Below, piece by piece: positions 28,230 through 37,200 of a stretch of 64,000 nucleotides of DNA. The DNA comes from Propionivibrio dicarboxylicus (GTDB lineage: Bacteria > Pseudomonadota > Gammaproteobacteria > Burkholderiales > Rhodocyclaceae). The position numbers and the translations under genes were made by a program. Each line of letters opens with the position of its first letter. Positions within the stretch are counted from its first letter, which is position 1. Location: positions 62,001 to 126,000 of the forward strand of contig NZ_FNCY01000003.1 in assembly GCF_900099695.1 (NCBI RefSeq), written 5' to 3'. A model generated the notes under the pieces. The model was not told where the DNA came from and searched no databases. It worked only from the letters and a program-made list of their open reading frames with translations.

Positions 28230-30149
28230 ATGGCCAAAATTGCCCTCATCACATCGGACAGCGACCTGTTTGAGCAGGCTGGTCTTATCTGCCGGGAGCT
28301 GGGCCTAGAGCAAGAACTTGATCTCTATTTCACAACTTTGTCGGATGCCCCGCGCCAAGCTTTGCAGCTCCAACAGGCAGGCGTCGATGTCATCGTCGCG
28401 CGAGGCGGGTTGGCCATGTTGATACAGGCCGCGCTGACCAGGACACCGGTGGTAGAGGTAGTGATTACCGGGCAGGACTTGGCACGAATCTGCCTTGAAG
28501 CCAAAGCGATTACAGGACTGGAGCACCCCCGCGCCGCTTTCATCGCATTCGACAACATGGTGACCGAGGTGGATGTCATTGCCCAACTCGCCAACGTCGA
28601 TGTGACCATCCATCGACTACAAAGTGATGAAGATATCCCGCCGATGGTCGATGAAGTGGCCACGCTCAATTACGACGTTATTTTCGGAGGCACACGAACG
28701 GTCAAAATCGCTAAAGAACGGGGACTCAAGGCCGTGCTGCTTCTTTCCGGGGCGCTGTCTGTCAGAAATGCGCTGCTAGAGGCAAAAAAGATCGCGCTCG
28801 GAAGGCAAATCGAAAAAGAAAGTGCGGAGAAATTCAAAGCGTTGATCGACTATTCGCTGGAAGCCATTGTTAGCATCGACAACGAGAAGAGAATCCTACT
28901 GATCAATCCAGCCGCGGCTCAATTGTTCAGTGGCTTTTGCGATGACTATGTGGGAACGCCCGTCGGAAACATCATCGACTTGCCGGCAATTGACGATTGC
29001 TTGGCGACCGGCAGAACTGTGCAGGGCGAAGTCCATAAGCTGGGCACGACATGGATCAGCCTCAACATCGCCCCGATTACTGTCGACCGTGGTGTAATCG
29101 GCGCTTTTTTGACGTTCCAAGAGGTCAGCCGCATTCAGGAAGCCGAAGCGTCAATTCGTACGGAAATGCTGGTCAAGAAATTTGCCGCCAAATACCGGAC
29201 GCAGGACATTGTCGGGAAATCGCCGCAACTCATGGAAGCAAAAAGAATTGCCGGTGCCATTGCAACGACGGAGGCAAGCATCCTGATTCAGGGGGAGTCA
29301 GGGACGGGCAAGGAACTGTTCGCCCAAAGCATCCATAATCAGAGCTCCCGCCGAAACGGGCCGTTCGTCGCCATCAATTGCGCGGCACTTCCGCCAAATC
29401 TTCTCGAAAGCGAATTGTTCGGTTATGTCGAAGGGGCCTTTACCGGAGCTACCAAGAAGGGCAAGCCGGGGCTATTTGAGATGGCCCATCAGGGCACGTT
29501 GTTTCTCGATGAAATCTCGGAAATGGACAAATACGGCCAAAGCCGCCTTTTGCGGGTACTACAGGAACGGCAAATCATGCGCCTGGGCGGCGATAAGTAC
29601 ATCCCGATCGATGTGCGCGTCATTGCCGCCTCCAACCAGAATCTGATGGGCCTCGTCGAATCCGGGGTATTCCGGCAGGATCTCTACTATCGACTGAAGG
29701 TTCTAGTATTGAATCTGCCCCGCCTTAGTCAACGATCTGGCGATATTGAGCACCTTGCCAGGGAGTTCCTGTCGCGGTATCAAAAAACCTACCAGCGGAC
29801 GATAGAGTTTTCCGACGATGCATATGACGAACTTGCCAGACATAACTGGCCGGGAAATGTTCGCGAACTGATGCATTTTGTGGAGCGTCTGGTGGTAACG
29901 GCAAATACGGCAAGCATTACCGGCCAGACGGTCACCAGATTTCTGGGCAACAGAGAATATGATCAGGCTGGGCAAGCCGTCTCCGCCGCCATTGTTCTGA
30001 ATCAAGTTCCAGAACAGACAAGGGTGCTTTCGGCTCTTCAAGCGCATCACTACAACATCAAGGAAACTGCACGCGCTCTCGGCGTGTCACGCCCCACGCT
30101 CTACCGATGGATGCGGAAATACAACATTGTAATTACTAAAGCGTTATAG
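28230..30149 (+). CDS. PrpR-type sigma-54-dependent transcriptional activator
   Basis: From ATG 28230 this is 639 residues. The domains in order are a PrpR_N-like sensor (~5-190), a PAS domain (~195-310; LIDYSLEAIVSIDNEKRILL), a sigma-54 AAA+ domain (~325-560) and a Fis-type helix-turn-helix (ETARALGVSRPTLYRWMRKY). The AAA+ domain has Walker A GESGTGKE, the sigma-54 contact loop GAFTGA and Walker B TLFLDEISEM, so it should be competent. PrpR_N domains bind small carboxylate metabolites. It is divergent from the cupin-tct operon with a sigma-54 promoter and CACGTG repeats between, so it very probably activates that operon in response to the transported acid or a product. A TTG at 28116 would extend the frame but overlaps the palindromes. 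Confidence 0.93.
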   Translation: MAKIALITSDSDLFEQAGLICRELGLEQELDLYFTTLSDAPRQALQLQQAGVDVIVARGGLAMLIQAALTRTPVVEVVITGQDLARICLEAKAITGLEHPRAAFIAFDNMVTEVDVIAQLANVDVTIHRLQSDEDIPPMVDEVATLNYDVIFGGTRTVKIAKERGLKAVLLLSGALSVRNALLEAKKIALGRQIEKESAEKFKALIDYSLEAIVSIDNEKRILLINPAAAQLFSGFCDDYVGTPVGNIIDLPAIDDCLATGRTVQGEVHKLGTTWISLNIAPITVDRGVIGAFLTFQEVSRIQEAEASIRTEMLVKKFAAKYRTQDIVGKSPQLMEAKRIAGAIATTEASILIQGESGTGKELFAQSIHNQSSRRNGPFVAINCAALPPNLLESELFGYVEGAFTGATKKGKPGLFEMAHQGTLFLDEISEMDKYGQSRLLRVLQERQIMRLGGDKYIPIDVRVIAASNQNLMGLVESGVFRQDLYYRLKVLVLNLPRLSQRSGDIEHLAREFLSRYQKTYQRTIEFSDDAYDELARHNWPGNVRELMHFVERLVVTANTASITGQTVTRFLGNREYDQAGQAVSAAIVLNQVPEQTRVLSALQAHHYNIKETARALGVSRPTLYRWMRKYNIVITKAL

Positions 30150-30508
30150 CGCCCCCTGACAAATCCTTTGCCGTGATTGATGACAGACTGATTGCGGAGC
30201 GGTTTGAGGACAGTCAGCTTTTCAGCTTTGACCGATCACTGCTCGGCCAGAGCAGCCTGTCAGCATGCGAGGTAGTAACGACCGGTTTACACAGAATTTC
30301 GGACATGCGTGGACTGGAGGCCAAATCCTTCCGCTCGTCGAGGAGTGTGAGCGCAAGCGAGGCTGATGGATTGATCGACATGCGTACGGCCGGCAAGCAT
30401 GTTCAGTTGGCGCCCTAACACACCTTCGTGCGCCATGATTCTCTGCGCAGAGCGCGCCAATATTCCAAAGAGATGTTGGCTGGAAAAACGATTCCTGATA
30501 CGCTTAGC
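30150..30508. other. Intergenic region after the sigma-54 regulator
   Basis: These 359 bp carry no gene I can support. A plus frame ending at 30418 and an antisense frame of 90 codons have no ribosome sites or recognisable domains. I see no clear intrinsic terminator for the regulator gene. The region separates the metabolic cargo from the restriction cargo. Confidence 0.45.
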
Positions 30509-30524
30509 AAAACGCTAGCGTTTT
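30509..30524. promoter_or_regulatory. 16-bp palindrome, candidate operator of the RHH regulator
   Basis: AAAACGCTAGCGTTTT is a perfect palindrome lying 6 bp before the AGGAG site (30531-30535) of the ribbon-helix-helix gene. Such proteins usually bind palindromes at their own start. Confidence 0.55.
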
Positions 30525-30541
30525 TCACACAGGAGCAGCTC

Positions 30542-30745
30542 GTGGCCGTCACGAAGACAGAGGTTGTTAGCGTTAGAGTCCCACCGGATGTGAAGGCTGC
30601 GCTGGTCGCCGCCGCCGAGCAGGAGCGGCGCAGCTTGGCATCTATGGTCGAGTTTATGGTGCTCGAGTACTGCAGATCGCGCGGCATTGGAGGTGAATGG
30701 GCGGCGGATGCCGCAAGCGCGCATAAGAGTGTTGTGAAAGGTTAA
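30542..30745 (+). CDS. Ribbon-helix-helix (CopG-like) DNA-binding protein
   Basis: From GTG 30542 this is 67 residues: (M)AVTKTEVVSVRVPPDVKAAL, a beta strand followed by two helices (VAAAEQERRSLASMVEFMVLEYC), the RHH fold. I chose this start because AGGAG lies 6 bp upstream and the strand begins right after it; ATG 30473 and GTG 30428 would extend the frame across a perfect palindrome that looks like an operator. It lies 57 bp before hsdR on the same strand, so it probably controls its own and the restriction operon's expression, like C proteins of type II systems. A role as antitoxin is less likely, because no toxin gene is adjacent. Confidence 0.6.
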   Translation: MAVTKTEVVSVRVPPDVKAALVAAAEQERRSLASMVEFMVLEYCRSRGIGGEWAADAASAHKSVVKG

Positions 30746-30802
30746 GTCCACCAAACACCGCAAGGCGAACGAGCTTGCAAGGACTTAAGGGGCAAGAGGT
30801 CA

Positions 30803-33800
30803 ATGGCTAGAGACATCGCGCAAGGATTAAGCAATTTCGGATTTCTAACTGAGCACAGCCCGTTGCTCGCTGATCTTGGGGCAACCGCGGAGCGGCTCTA
30901 TCCTTTCGATCCGGCCAGCTGCGTGCTCAAGCTGCGGTTGTTGGCCGAGTCGATCACGCAGGATGTGGCGTCCCGCGTAGGTGTGCGCCTGATCCAACCC
31001 ACCCAGGCCGAGCTGCTGCGCGCAGTGGACCAGCGCTTGGGACTTGATCCGCAAGTGCGGCAGATGTTCCATTTGCTGCGTCAGAGGGGCAACGAGGCTG
31101 CACATCAGGTGGACCATCGCATCGGCTACCGCGAGGGTCTAGAGGCGCTGAAGGTTGCCCGTGAAATCGCGCTTTGGTTTCATCGAAGCTTCGGCAGCGA
31201 CGCGGACTTCAAGCCCGGTCCCTTCATCCTGCCGGACGACCCCAGCCAGCGGCTGCTTACGCTGCAGCAGCAAGTGGCTGACCTCACGCAGAACCTGCAG
31301 AAGGCCCAGAGTGAACAGGCCGCCAAAGGCCAAATTGCAGAGTTGCTGGCCGCCCAGGCAGCACAGGAGCGCGTGCTAGCCGAGCGGGCCGCCGAAGAGC
31401 GCAGCGTCTACGAAAGTCTGGCCGAAGAGGCCAGCACCCGCTACGCCGCCCTTAAGGCCGAATTCGACGCCCACCTGCAAACCGCCAATGCTGCGCCGGA
31501 CGTACCCACCTCGCTGGACATTCAGGCCTTTGCGCAGCGCACCACCCAGGCTGCACAAAAGGTGGCGATGGACGAAGCTTCCACCCGCCTGCTCATCGAT
31601 CAGATGCTCAAGGACGCCGGCTGGGAGGCCGACACCCATGAACTCACCCATGCCAAAGGCGCACGGCCAGAACGCAACCGCAACCTGGCGATCGCCGAAT
31701 GGCCCACTGCGGGAAAGCAGAGCGCCGACTACCTACTGTTCGCTGGTCTCACACCCATTGCTGCGGTCGAAGCCAAGCGCTTGAACGTCAATGTCGCAGG
31801 GAAGATCGGCCAGGCCGAGCGCTACGCCCGAGGCTTGCAAGTCGAGCCCGAGCACGAAGCCGCTTGGCTGGCTGAAGCCCGCCAAGGCCCATGGCCCGAC
31901 GGCCAGGGTGGCGTGTTTCATCTGCCCTTTGCCTATTCGTGCAACGGCCGCCCGCTGGTTAAGCAGAGCCCGGAAGCCAGCGGCACTTGGTTCCGTGATC
32001 TGCGCCACCAGGGCAATCTGGCCAAGCCACTGCAAAGCTTCCACTCACCTGCCGGCTTGCTCGACCAGCTCCGCCGCAACAAGGCCGAGGCGGAGGCCAA
32101 GCTGCAACAGGAAGGCTTTGTCTACTTAGGTCTGCGCGATTACCAGCAAAAAGCAATTAGCGCGGTGGAAGCCGCGCTGGCCGTCGGCCAGACCAATTGC
32201 TTGCTGGCCATGGCCACCGGCACGGGCAAGACGCGCACTATCATCGGCCTCATCTACCGCCTGCTCAAGGCCGAGCGTTTTCGACGCATCTTGTTCCTAG
32301 TGGACCGCACGGCGCTGGGCGATCAGGCCATCGACGCCTTCAACGAAGCACCGCTGGAGCAAAGCCAACCCCTGTCCAAGATCTACAACATCGCCGAACT
32401 GGGCGACATGGCTGCCGAGGCTGAAACCCGCGTGCAGGTGGCCACGGTCCAGGCCATGGTCAAGCGTATCTTCGGCAGCGACAACCCGCTGCCGCTGGAC
32501 GCCTTCGACTGCATCATCGTGGACGAAGCCCACCGCGGCTACACACTGGATCAGGATATGACCGAGGGCGAGCTCGCCCTGCGCGACCAGGCCCAGTACC
32601 TTTCCACCTACCGGCGTGTCCTGGACTACTTCGACGCCGTCAAAGTGGGGCTAACCGCCACGCCAGCACGCCATACCACCGACATTTTCGGCCGACCGGT
32701 CTACACCTACTCATACCGTGAGGCGGTGGCCGACGACTGGCTCATCGACCACGAGCCCCCCATTCGTTACCAGACCCTACTGAGCCAGCACGGCATTCAC
32801 TTCGACAGCGGTCAACAGGTTGAGGCGATCAACCTAGGCACCGGCGAAATCGAAACTGCCGAGCTGGACGACGAACTGCACTTCGAGCTCGAAAGCTTCA
32901 ACAAGCGCGTCATCAGCGAGCCGTTCAACCGTGTCATCTGTGAACAGCTCGCCCAAGAGCTGGACCCTATGGGCGAAGAGAAGACCATGATCTTCTGCGC
33001 CACCGACGCTCATGCCGACATGGTCAAACGGCTGCTGGGCGACGCCTTCAAGGCTGTGCACGGCGACCACTACAACCAGGCCGCGGTGGAAAAGATCACC
33101 GGCGCATCCGACAAGGTCGACCAGCTCATCCGTCGCTACAAGAACGAGCGCTTCCCAACCATCGCCATCACGGTGGACTTGCTGACCACCGGCATCGACG
33201 TGCCGCCCATCTGCCATCTTGTCTTCATGCGCCGGGTGCGCTCGCGTATTCTGTACGAACAGATGATCGGCCGCGCCACCAGACGTTGCGACGAGATCGG
33301 CAAGACCGTCTTTAAGATCTACGACCCGGTGGACCTGTACGCCTCACTTCAGGCCGTCAACACCATGCAGCCGTTGGTGAAGGATCCTAAGGTCACGCTG
33401 GAACAGTTGTTCGAAGAGCTGAACAACCCGGCCGCGCACGAGGCTACGGGCAGCACCCCCGGCCGCAGCCACGCGCACGATGTGCTTGATCAGCTCAACC
33501 AGAAGCTCATGCGCGTTCTGCGCGATGCCGCGCACAAGGCCGAGAAGAACCCGGCCCTGAAAGAAAAGTTGGATCAGTTAGAGCAGCAATGGGGCGTCCC
33601 GCCGCAGCAACTGCACCGCCACTTGCGCCAGCTCGGGCAGGAAGGTGCCCCCCAGGCCGCAGCCGATTTTCTGCGCCACAACACGCGCCTACTGTTGCAA
33701 CTTGCCGAGGTCAAGCAGCTCCTGGGCACGGCCTACATGCCTGTCATCGCCACCCACACCGACGAGCTGCGGGAACGCAGCCAGAGCTGGGGTTCGTATG

Positions 33801-34306
33801 CCAAGCCCGAGGACTACCTCGACAGCTTCAGTCACTTTGTGCGCGCGCAAGTCAACCAGTCGGTCGCTATGGCCACGGTCGTCAACCGCCCCACGGACCT
33901 CACTCGCGAACAGCTCAAAGAGGTTCGCTTGTTGCTTGACGGCGCTGGCTACTCCGAAGCCAGCCTCAAGGCCGCTTGGCGCAACCATAGCAACCAGGAC
34001 ATCGCTGCTGGTGTTATCGCCTACATCCGACAAGCTGCGTTGGGCGAAGCGCTGCTGCCCTTCGACCAGCGGGTGGCCCAGGCGATGCTGAAGATCTACG
34101 CACTACACGCCTGGACACCGGTACAGCGCAAATGGCTTGACCGCCTGGCCAAACAGCTCACGCACGAACTGGTCATCGACCAAGCTTTCGTCAACAACGC
34201 CTTTGCCAACGACGGTGGTGCGAAGCAATTGGACAAACTGCTAGGCGGGCAGCTTGACAGTGTAATGGCGGCATTGGCTGTCGGTCTCTGGCCACGCGCC
34301 GCCTGA
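30803..34306 (+). CDS. hsdR: Type I restriction endonuclease subunit R
   Basis: The 1167-residue motor-nuclease subunit starts with a DUF4145-like N-terminal domain (~20-140; RQRGNEAAHQVDHRIGYREG) and a coiled coil (~150-230). The PD-(D/E)xK nuclease part is visible as SADYLLFAGLTPIAAVEAKR (~302-321, Asp and E-x-K). The SF2 helicase has Walker A MATGTGKT (~471), Walker B VDEAHRGYT (~573), the TATPARHT motif and the C-terminal motif IGRATRRCDE. The subunit translocates DNA and cuts unmodified DNA when complexed with HsdM and HsdS. GAGGT precedes ATG 30803. It heads a five-gene plus-strand operon. No frameshift or missing motif is seen, so the enzyme should be active. Confidence 0.95.
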   Translation: MARDIAQGLSNFGFLTEHSPLLADLGATAERLYPFDPASCVLKLRLLAESITQDVASRVGVRLIQPTQAELLRAVDQRLGLDPQVRQMFHLLRQRGNEAAHQVDHRIGYREGLEALKVAREIALWFHRSFGSDADFKPGPFILPDDPSQRLLTLQQQVADLTQNLQKAQSEQAAKGQIAELLAAQAAQERVLAERAAEERSVYESLAEEASTRYAALKAEFDAHLQTANAAPDVPTSLDIQAFAQRTTQAAQKVAMDEASTRLLIDQMLKDAGWEADTHELTHAKGARPERNRNLAIAEWPTAGKQSADYLLFAGLTPIAAVEAKRLNVNVAGKIGQAERYARGLQVEPEHEAAWLAEARQGPWPDGQGGVFHLPFAYSCNGRPLVKQSPEASGTWFRDLRHQGNLAKPLQSFHSPAGLLDQLRRNKAEAEAKLQQEGFVYLGLRDYQQKAISAVEAALAVGQTNCLLAMATGTGKTRTIIGLIYRLLKAERFRRILFLVDRTALGDQAIDAFNEAPLEQSQPLSKIYNIAELGDMAAEAETRVQVATVQAMVKRIFGSDNPLPLDAFDCIIVDEAHRGYTLDQDMTEGELALRDQAQYLSTYRRVLDYFDAVKVGLTATPARHTTDIFGRPVYTYSYREAVADDWLIDHEPPIRYQTLLSQHGIHFDSGQQVEAINLGTGEIETAELDDELHFELESFNKRVISEPFNRVICEQLAQELDPMGEEKTMIFCATDAHADMVKRLLGDAFKAVHGDHYNQAAVEKITGASDKVDQLIRRYKNERFPTIAITVDLLTTGIDVPPICHLVFMRRVRSRILYEQMIGRATRRCDEIGKTVFKIYDPVDLYASLQAVNTMQPLVKDPKVTLEQLFEELNNPAAHEATGSTPGRSHAHDVLDQLNQKLMRVLRDAAHKAEKNPALKEKLDQLEQQWGVPPQQLHRHLRQLGQEGAPQAAADFLRHNTRLLLQLAEVKQLLGTAYMPVIATHTDELRERSQSWGSYAKPEDYLDSFSHFVRAQVNQSVAMATVVNRPTDLTREQLKEVRLLLDGAGYSEASLKAAWRNHSNQDIAAGVIAYIRQAALGEALLPFDQRVAQAMLKIYALHAWTPVQRKWLDRLAKQLTHELVIDQAFVNNAFANDGGAKQLDKLLGGQLDSVMAALAVGLWPRAA

Positions 34307-34348
34307 CAATTCAGTGTTTGACACTCAACAAATTCACAAAACTCAAAA

Positions 34349-35809
34349 ATGACCACCCAAGACATCGTCCAGAAGCTCTGGAATCTTTGTGATGTGCTGC
34401 GCGACGACGGCATCAACTACAGCGACTACGTCACCGAACTCGTGCTGCTGCTCTTCATCAAAATGGAGTACGAGAACACGGAGAGCGGCATCCTCCAGGC
34501 GCACAAGCTGCCGCCCTTTGCCCGCTGGCCAGAGCTGCGCGACAAAAGCGGCCTGAACCTGCTGCGCCACTACCGCGAAACCCTGCTTAAGCTCTCCGCC
34601 AGTGACGACCGGCTGATCGCCGCCATTTACGCCGACGCGCAGACCAGCCTGAAAGAGCCGCGCCATCTGGAACAGCTCGTCAAAAGTCTCGACAGCATCG
34701 ACTGGTTCAGCGCCCGACAAGACGGCCTAGGTGACCTATACGAAGGCCTACTGGAAAAGAACGCCAGCGAGACCAAGAGCGGTGCCGGTCAGTACTTTAC
34801 GCCCCGCCCGCTCATTGACACCATCGTCAAGGTCATCAAGCCCCAACCCGGCGAAACCGTGCAAGACCCGGCAGCGGGCACGGCTGGCTTCCTGATTGCT
34901 GCGGACCGATACATCAAGGACCAGACGGACGACCTTTACAACCTCACCGAGAAGCAGCGCAAGTTCCAGCGCAACGACGCTTTCCTGGGCATGGAGCTGG
35001 TACCTGGCACCCGCCGCCTGGCGCTGATGAACTGCCTGCTGCACGGCATGGAGGGGGACGACGAAGGCGTGGTGCACGTCGGCAACACCCTGGGCAGCGC
35101 GGGCAGCGGCTTGCCCCAAAGCCACGTCATCCTCAGCAACCCGCCCTTTGGCACCGCCAAGGGCGGTGGCGGCCCTACGCGCGACGACCTGACCTTTGCC
35201 ACCAGCAACAAGCAGCTCGCCTTCCTGCAGCACATCGTGCGCCACCTCAAAGACGGTGGCCGTGCCGCCGTGGTGCTGCCCGACAACGTGCTGTTCGAGG
35301 CTGGCGTGGGCGCCGACATCCGCCGCGACCTGATGGACAAGTGCCGGCTGCACACCATCCTGCGCCTTCCCACCGGCATCTTCTACGCCCAGGGTGTCAA
35401 GACCAATGTGCTGTTTTTCGAGAAGGTCAGTCAGGCCGCCACTGGCAGCACGCAGGATGTCTGGGTGTACGACATGCGCGCCAACGCACCCAAGTTCGGC
35501 AAGCGCACCCCACTGACCGACGCTCACTTTGCCGACTTCATCGCCGCGTATGGCGACGAACCGAACGGCAAAGCCACACGGCAGGACCTGGGTGAACAGG
35601 GCCGCTTCCGCCGATTCAGCCGGGACTGGATCGCCGGCGAAAAAGGCAACGGCTTGGACATCGCCTGGCTAAAGGACGACAACGCCGAGGACGCAGCCGA
35701 CCTGCCCGAGCCGGCGGAGCTGGCGCGCGAGGCGGTGGAAGAGCTGAACAGGGCTCTGGAGGAGTTGGATGCGATCTTGGCTGAGCTGGGTGAGGAGTCC
35801 GAACTATGA
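34349..35809 (+). CDS. hsdM: Type I modification methyltransferase subunit M
   Basis: The 486-residue N6-adenine methyltransferase has the N-terminal HsdM helical domain (~1-130). The SAM-binding motif DPAAGTAGFLIAADRYI lies near residue 173 and the catalytic NPPFG at residues 264-268. The C-terminal LAREAVEELNRALEELDAIL is a coiled coil that contacts HsdS. It methylates the target to protect the host and forms the core of the restriction complex. It lies 42 bp after hsdR, and its stop overlaps the hsdS start (ATGA at 35806-35809). The order R-M-S is compact and intact. Confidence 0.96.
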   Translation: MTTQDIVQKLWNLCDVLRDDGINYSDYVTELVLLLFIKMEYENTESGILQAHKLPPFARWPELRDKSGLNLLRHYRETLLKLSASDDRLIAAIYADAQTSLKEPRHLEQLVKSLDSIDWFSARQDGLGDLYEGLLEKNASETKSGAGQYFTPRPLIDTIVKVIKPQPGETVQDPAAGTAGFLIAADRYIKDQTDDLYNLTEKQRKFQRNDAFLGMELVPGTRRLALMNCLLHGMEGDDEGVVHVGNTLGSAGSGLPQSHVILSNPPFGTAKGGGGPTRDDLTFATSNKQLAFLQHIVRHLKDGGRAAVVLPDNVLFEAGVGADIRRDLMDKCRLHTILRLPTGIFYAQGVKTNVLFFEKVSQAATGSTQDVWVYDMRANAPKFGKRTPLTDAHFADFIAAYGDEPNGKATRQDLGEQGRFRRFSRDWIAGEKGNGLDIAWLKDDNAEDAADLPEPAELAREAVEELNRALEELDAILAELGEESEL

Positions 35810-37200
35810 GCGCTCTACCCGAAAGCTGGACGGCAGCACCTATCCGTGCACTCATGCAGCCGCTGTCGGATGGGAAGCTCGTTCACCAAGGGTGGAGCCC
35901 CCAATGTGAGTCGGGGCCAGCTCGCTCAGATAGCGATTGGGGAGCTCTGAAAACAACGGCAATTCAGGATGGTGCTTACCTTCCTGAGCACAACAAGCGA
36001 CTTCCAGACTCGCTTGACCCCAAGGAGCGATTGGAGGTTAAGCCCGGTGATCTCCTCATGACTTGTGCGGGGCCACGAGTTCGTTGCGGAGTCGCGTGCC
36101 TGGTACGGGAGACGCCTGCTAAGCGATTCATCTCGGGAAAGATGTACCGATTCCGAGCAAACGATCATTTGATTGATTCGCGACTTCTTGAGGCATTCTT
36201 GCGAACGCCGAAAACAAGAAATCAGATCGATGCCATGAAGACTGGAATCAGTGAAAGTGGCATGAACATCACGCACGAGCGCTTCTCGCAGCTCGTTGTT
36301 CCTCTGGCTCCGAGGTCCGAGCAGAAACGCATTGCCGATAAACTCGACACCGTCCTAACCCGCGTTGAGGCCGTCAACACCCGCCTGGCTCGCGTCGCCC
36401 CCATCCTCAAACGCTTCCGCCAGTCCGTCCTCGCTGCCGCCACATCGGGGCGTTTGACGGAGGATTGGCGCGAGGTCAATCCGAGCATATGTTCTTGGAT
36501 AGATTGCCAGATCGGTGACCTGCTCCGAGAAAAGCCGCGGAACGGCTATTCGCCGAAGGCCGTCGATCACGAGACGCCCATTCGCTCACTGACACTCTCC
36601 GCGACGACGACAGGGCGCTTCCGCCCCGAATGCTTCAAGTTCGTTCCCGACAACATTCCGCCTGACTCTCATTTGTGGATCTCAAAAGGCGACGTATTGA
36701 TCCAGCGAGCCAACTCCCTCGAGTACGTCGGGGTCAGCGCAGTGGTTGATGTCGAGCTTGGCGGCTACATCTACCCGGACCTAATGATGAAGTGCCGTGC
36801 CAATGAGCGGACTTCCCCGGCCTTCCTCCATTTGTTGCTCAGCTCAGCAGACATCAGAAAGTTTTTCCGCGAGCACGCGACTGGTACTGCAGGCAACATG
36901 CCGAAGATCAATCAGCAGACCGTCATCGCTGCACCTTGTCGACTGCCGACACGCAAAGAGCAAGGCGAAATCGTCCGGCGCGTCGAAACACTGTTCACCT
37001 TCGCTGATCGCCTAGAAGACCGCCTGCTAACCGCTCAGACCGCCACCGAACGCCTGACTCCGGCCCTGCTGGCCAAGGCCTTCCGCGGAGAACTGGTGCC
37101 ACAAGACCCGAACGACGAACCGGCGAGTGAACTGCTGCGCCGACTGCAGCAGGAAGCACCGTCGACCAGTGCGAAGCGCGGGCGGAAGAGCGCGGCATGA
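35806..37200 (+). CDS. hsdS: Type I specificity subunit S
   Basis: The 464-residue protein contains two target-recognition domains (~1-170 and ~225-380) separated by conserved helical spacers. The first spacer reads PLAPRSEQKRIADKLDTVLTRVEAV..., and the second reads LPTRKEQGEIVRRVETLFTFADRLEDR. The phrases QSVLAAATSGRLTEDWR and TPALLAKAFRGELVPQDPND are typical of EcoKI/StySKI-like HsdS. The TRDs define a bipartite DNA target that cannot be read from the sequence. The 3' end overlaps the next gene, an AAA ATPase, by 4 bp (ATGA), which ties that ATPase into the restriction operon. The TRD regions have slightly different codon composition from the spacers, as expected for exchangeable segments. 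Confidence 0.94.
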   Translation: MSALPESWTAAPIRALMQPLSDGKLVHQGWSPQCESGPARSDSDWGALKTTAIQDGAYLPEHNKRLPDSLDPKERLEVKPGDLLMTCAGPRVRCGVACLVRETPAKRFISGKMYRFRANDHLIDSRLLEAFLRTPKTRNQIDAMKTGISESGMNITHERFSQLVVPLAPRSEQKRIADKLDTVLTRVEAVNTRLARVAPILKRFRQSVLAAATSGRLTEDWREVNPSICSWIDCQIGDLLREKPRNGYSPKAVDHETPIRSLTLSATTTGRFRPECFKFVPDNIPPDSHLWISKGDVLIQRANSLEYVGVSAVVDVELGGYIYPDLMMKCRANERTSPAFLHLLLSSADIRKFFREHATGTAGNMPKINQQTVIAAPCRLPTRKEQGEIVRRVETLFTFADRLEDRLLTAQTATERLTPALLAKAFRGELVPQDPNDEPASELLRRLQQEAPSTSAKRGRKSAA

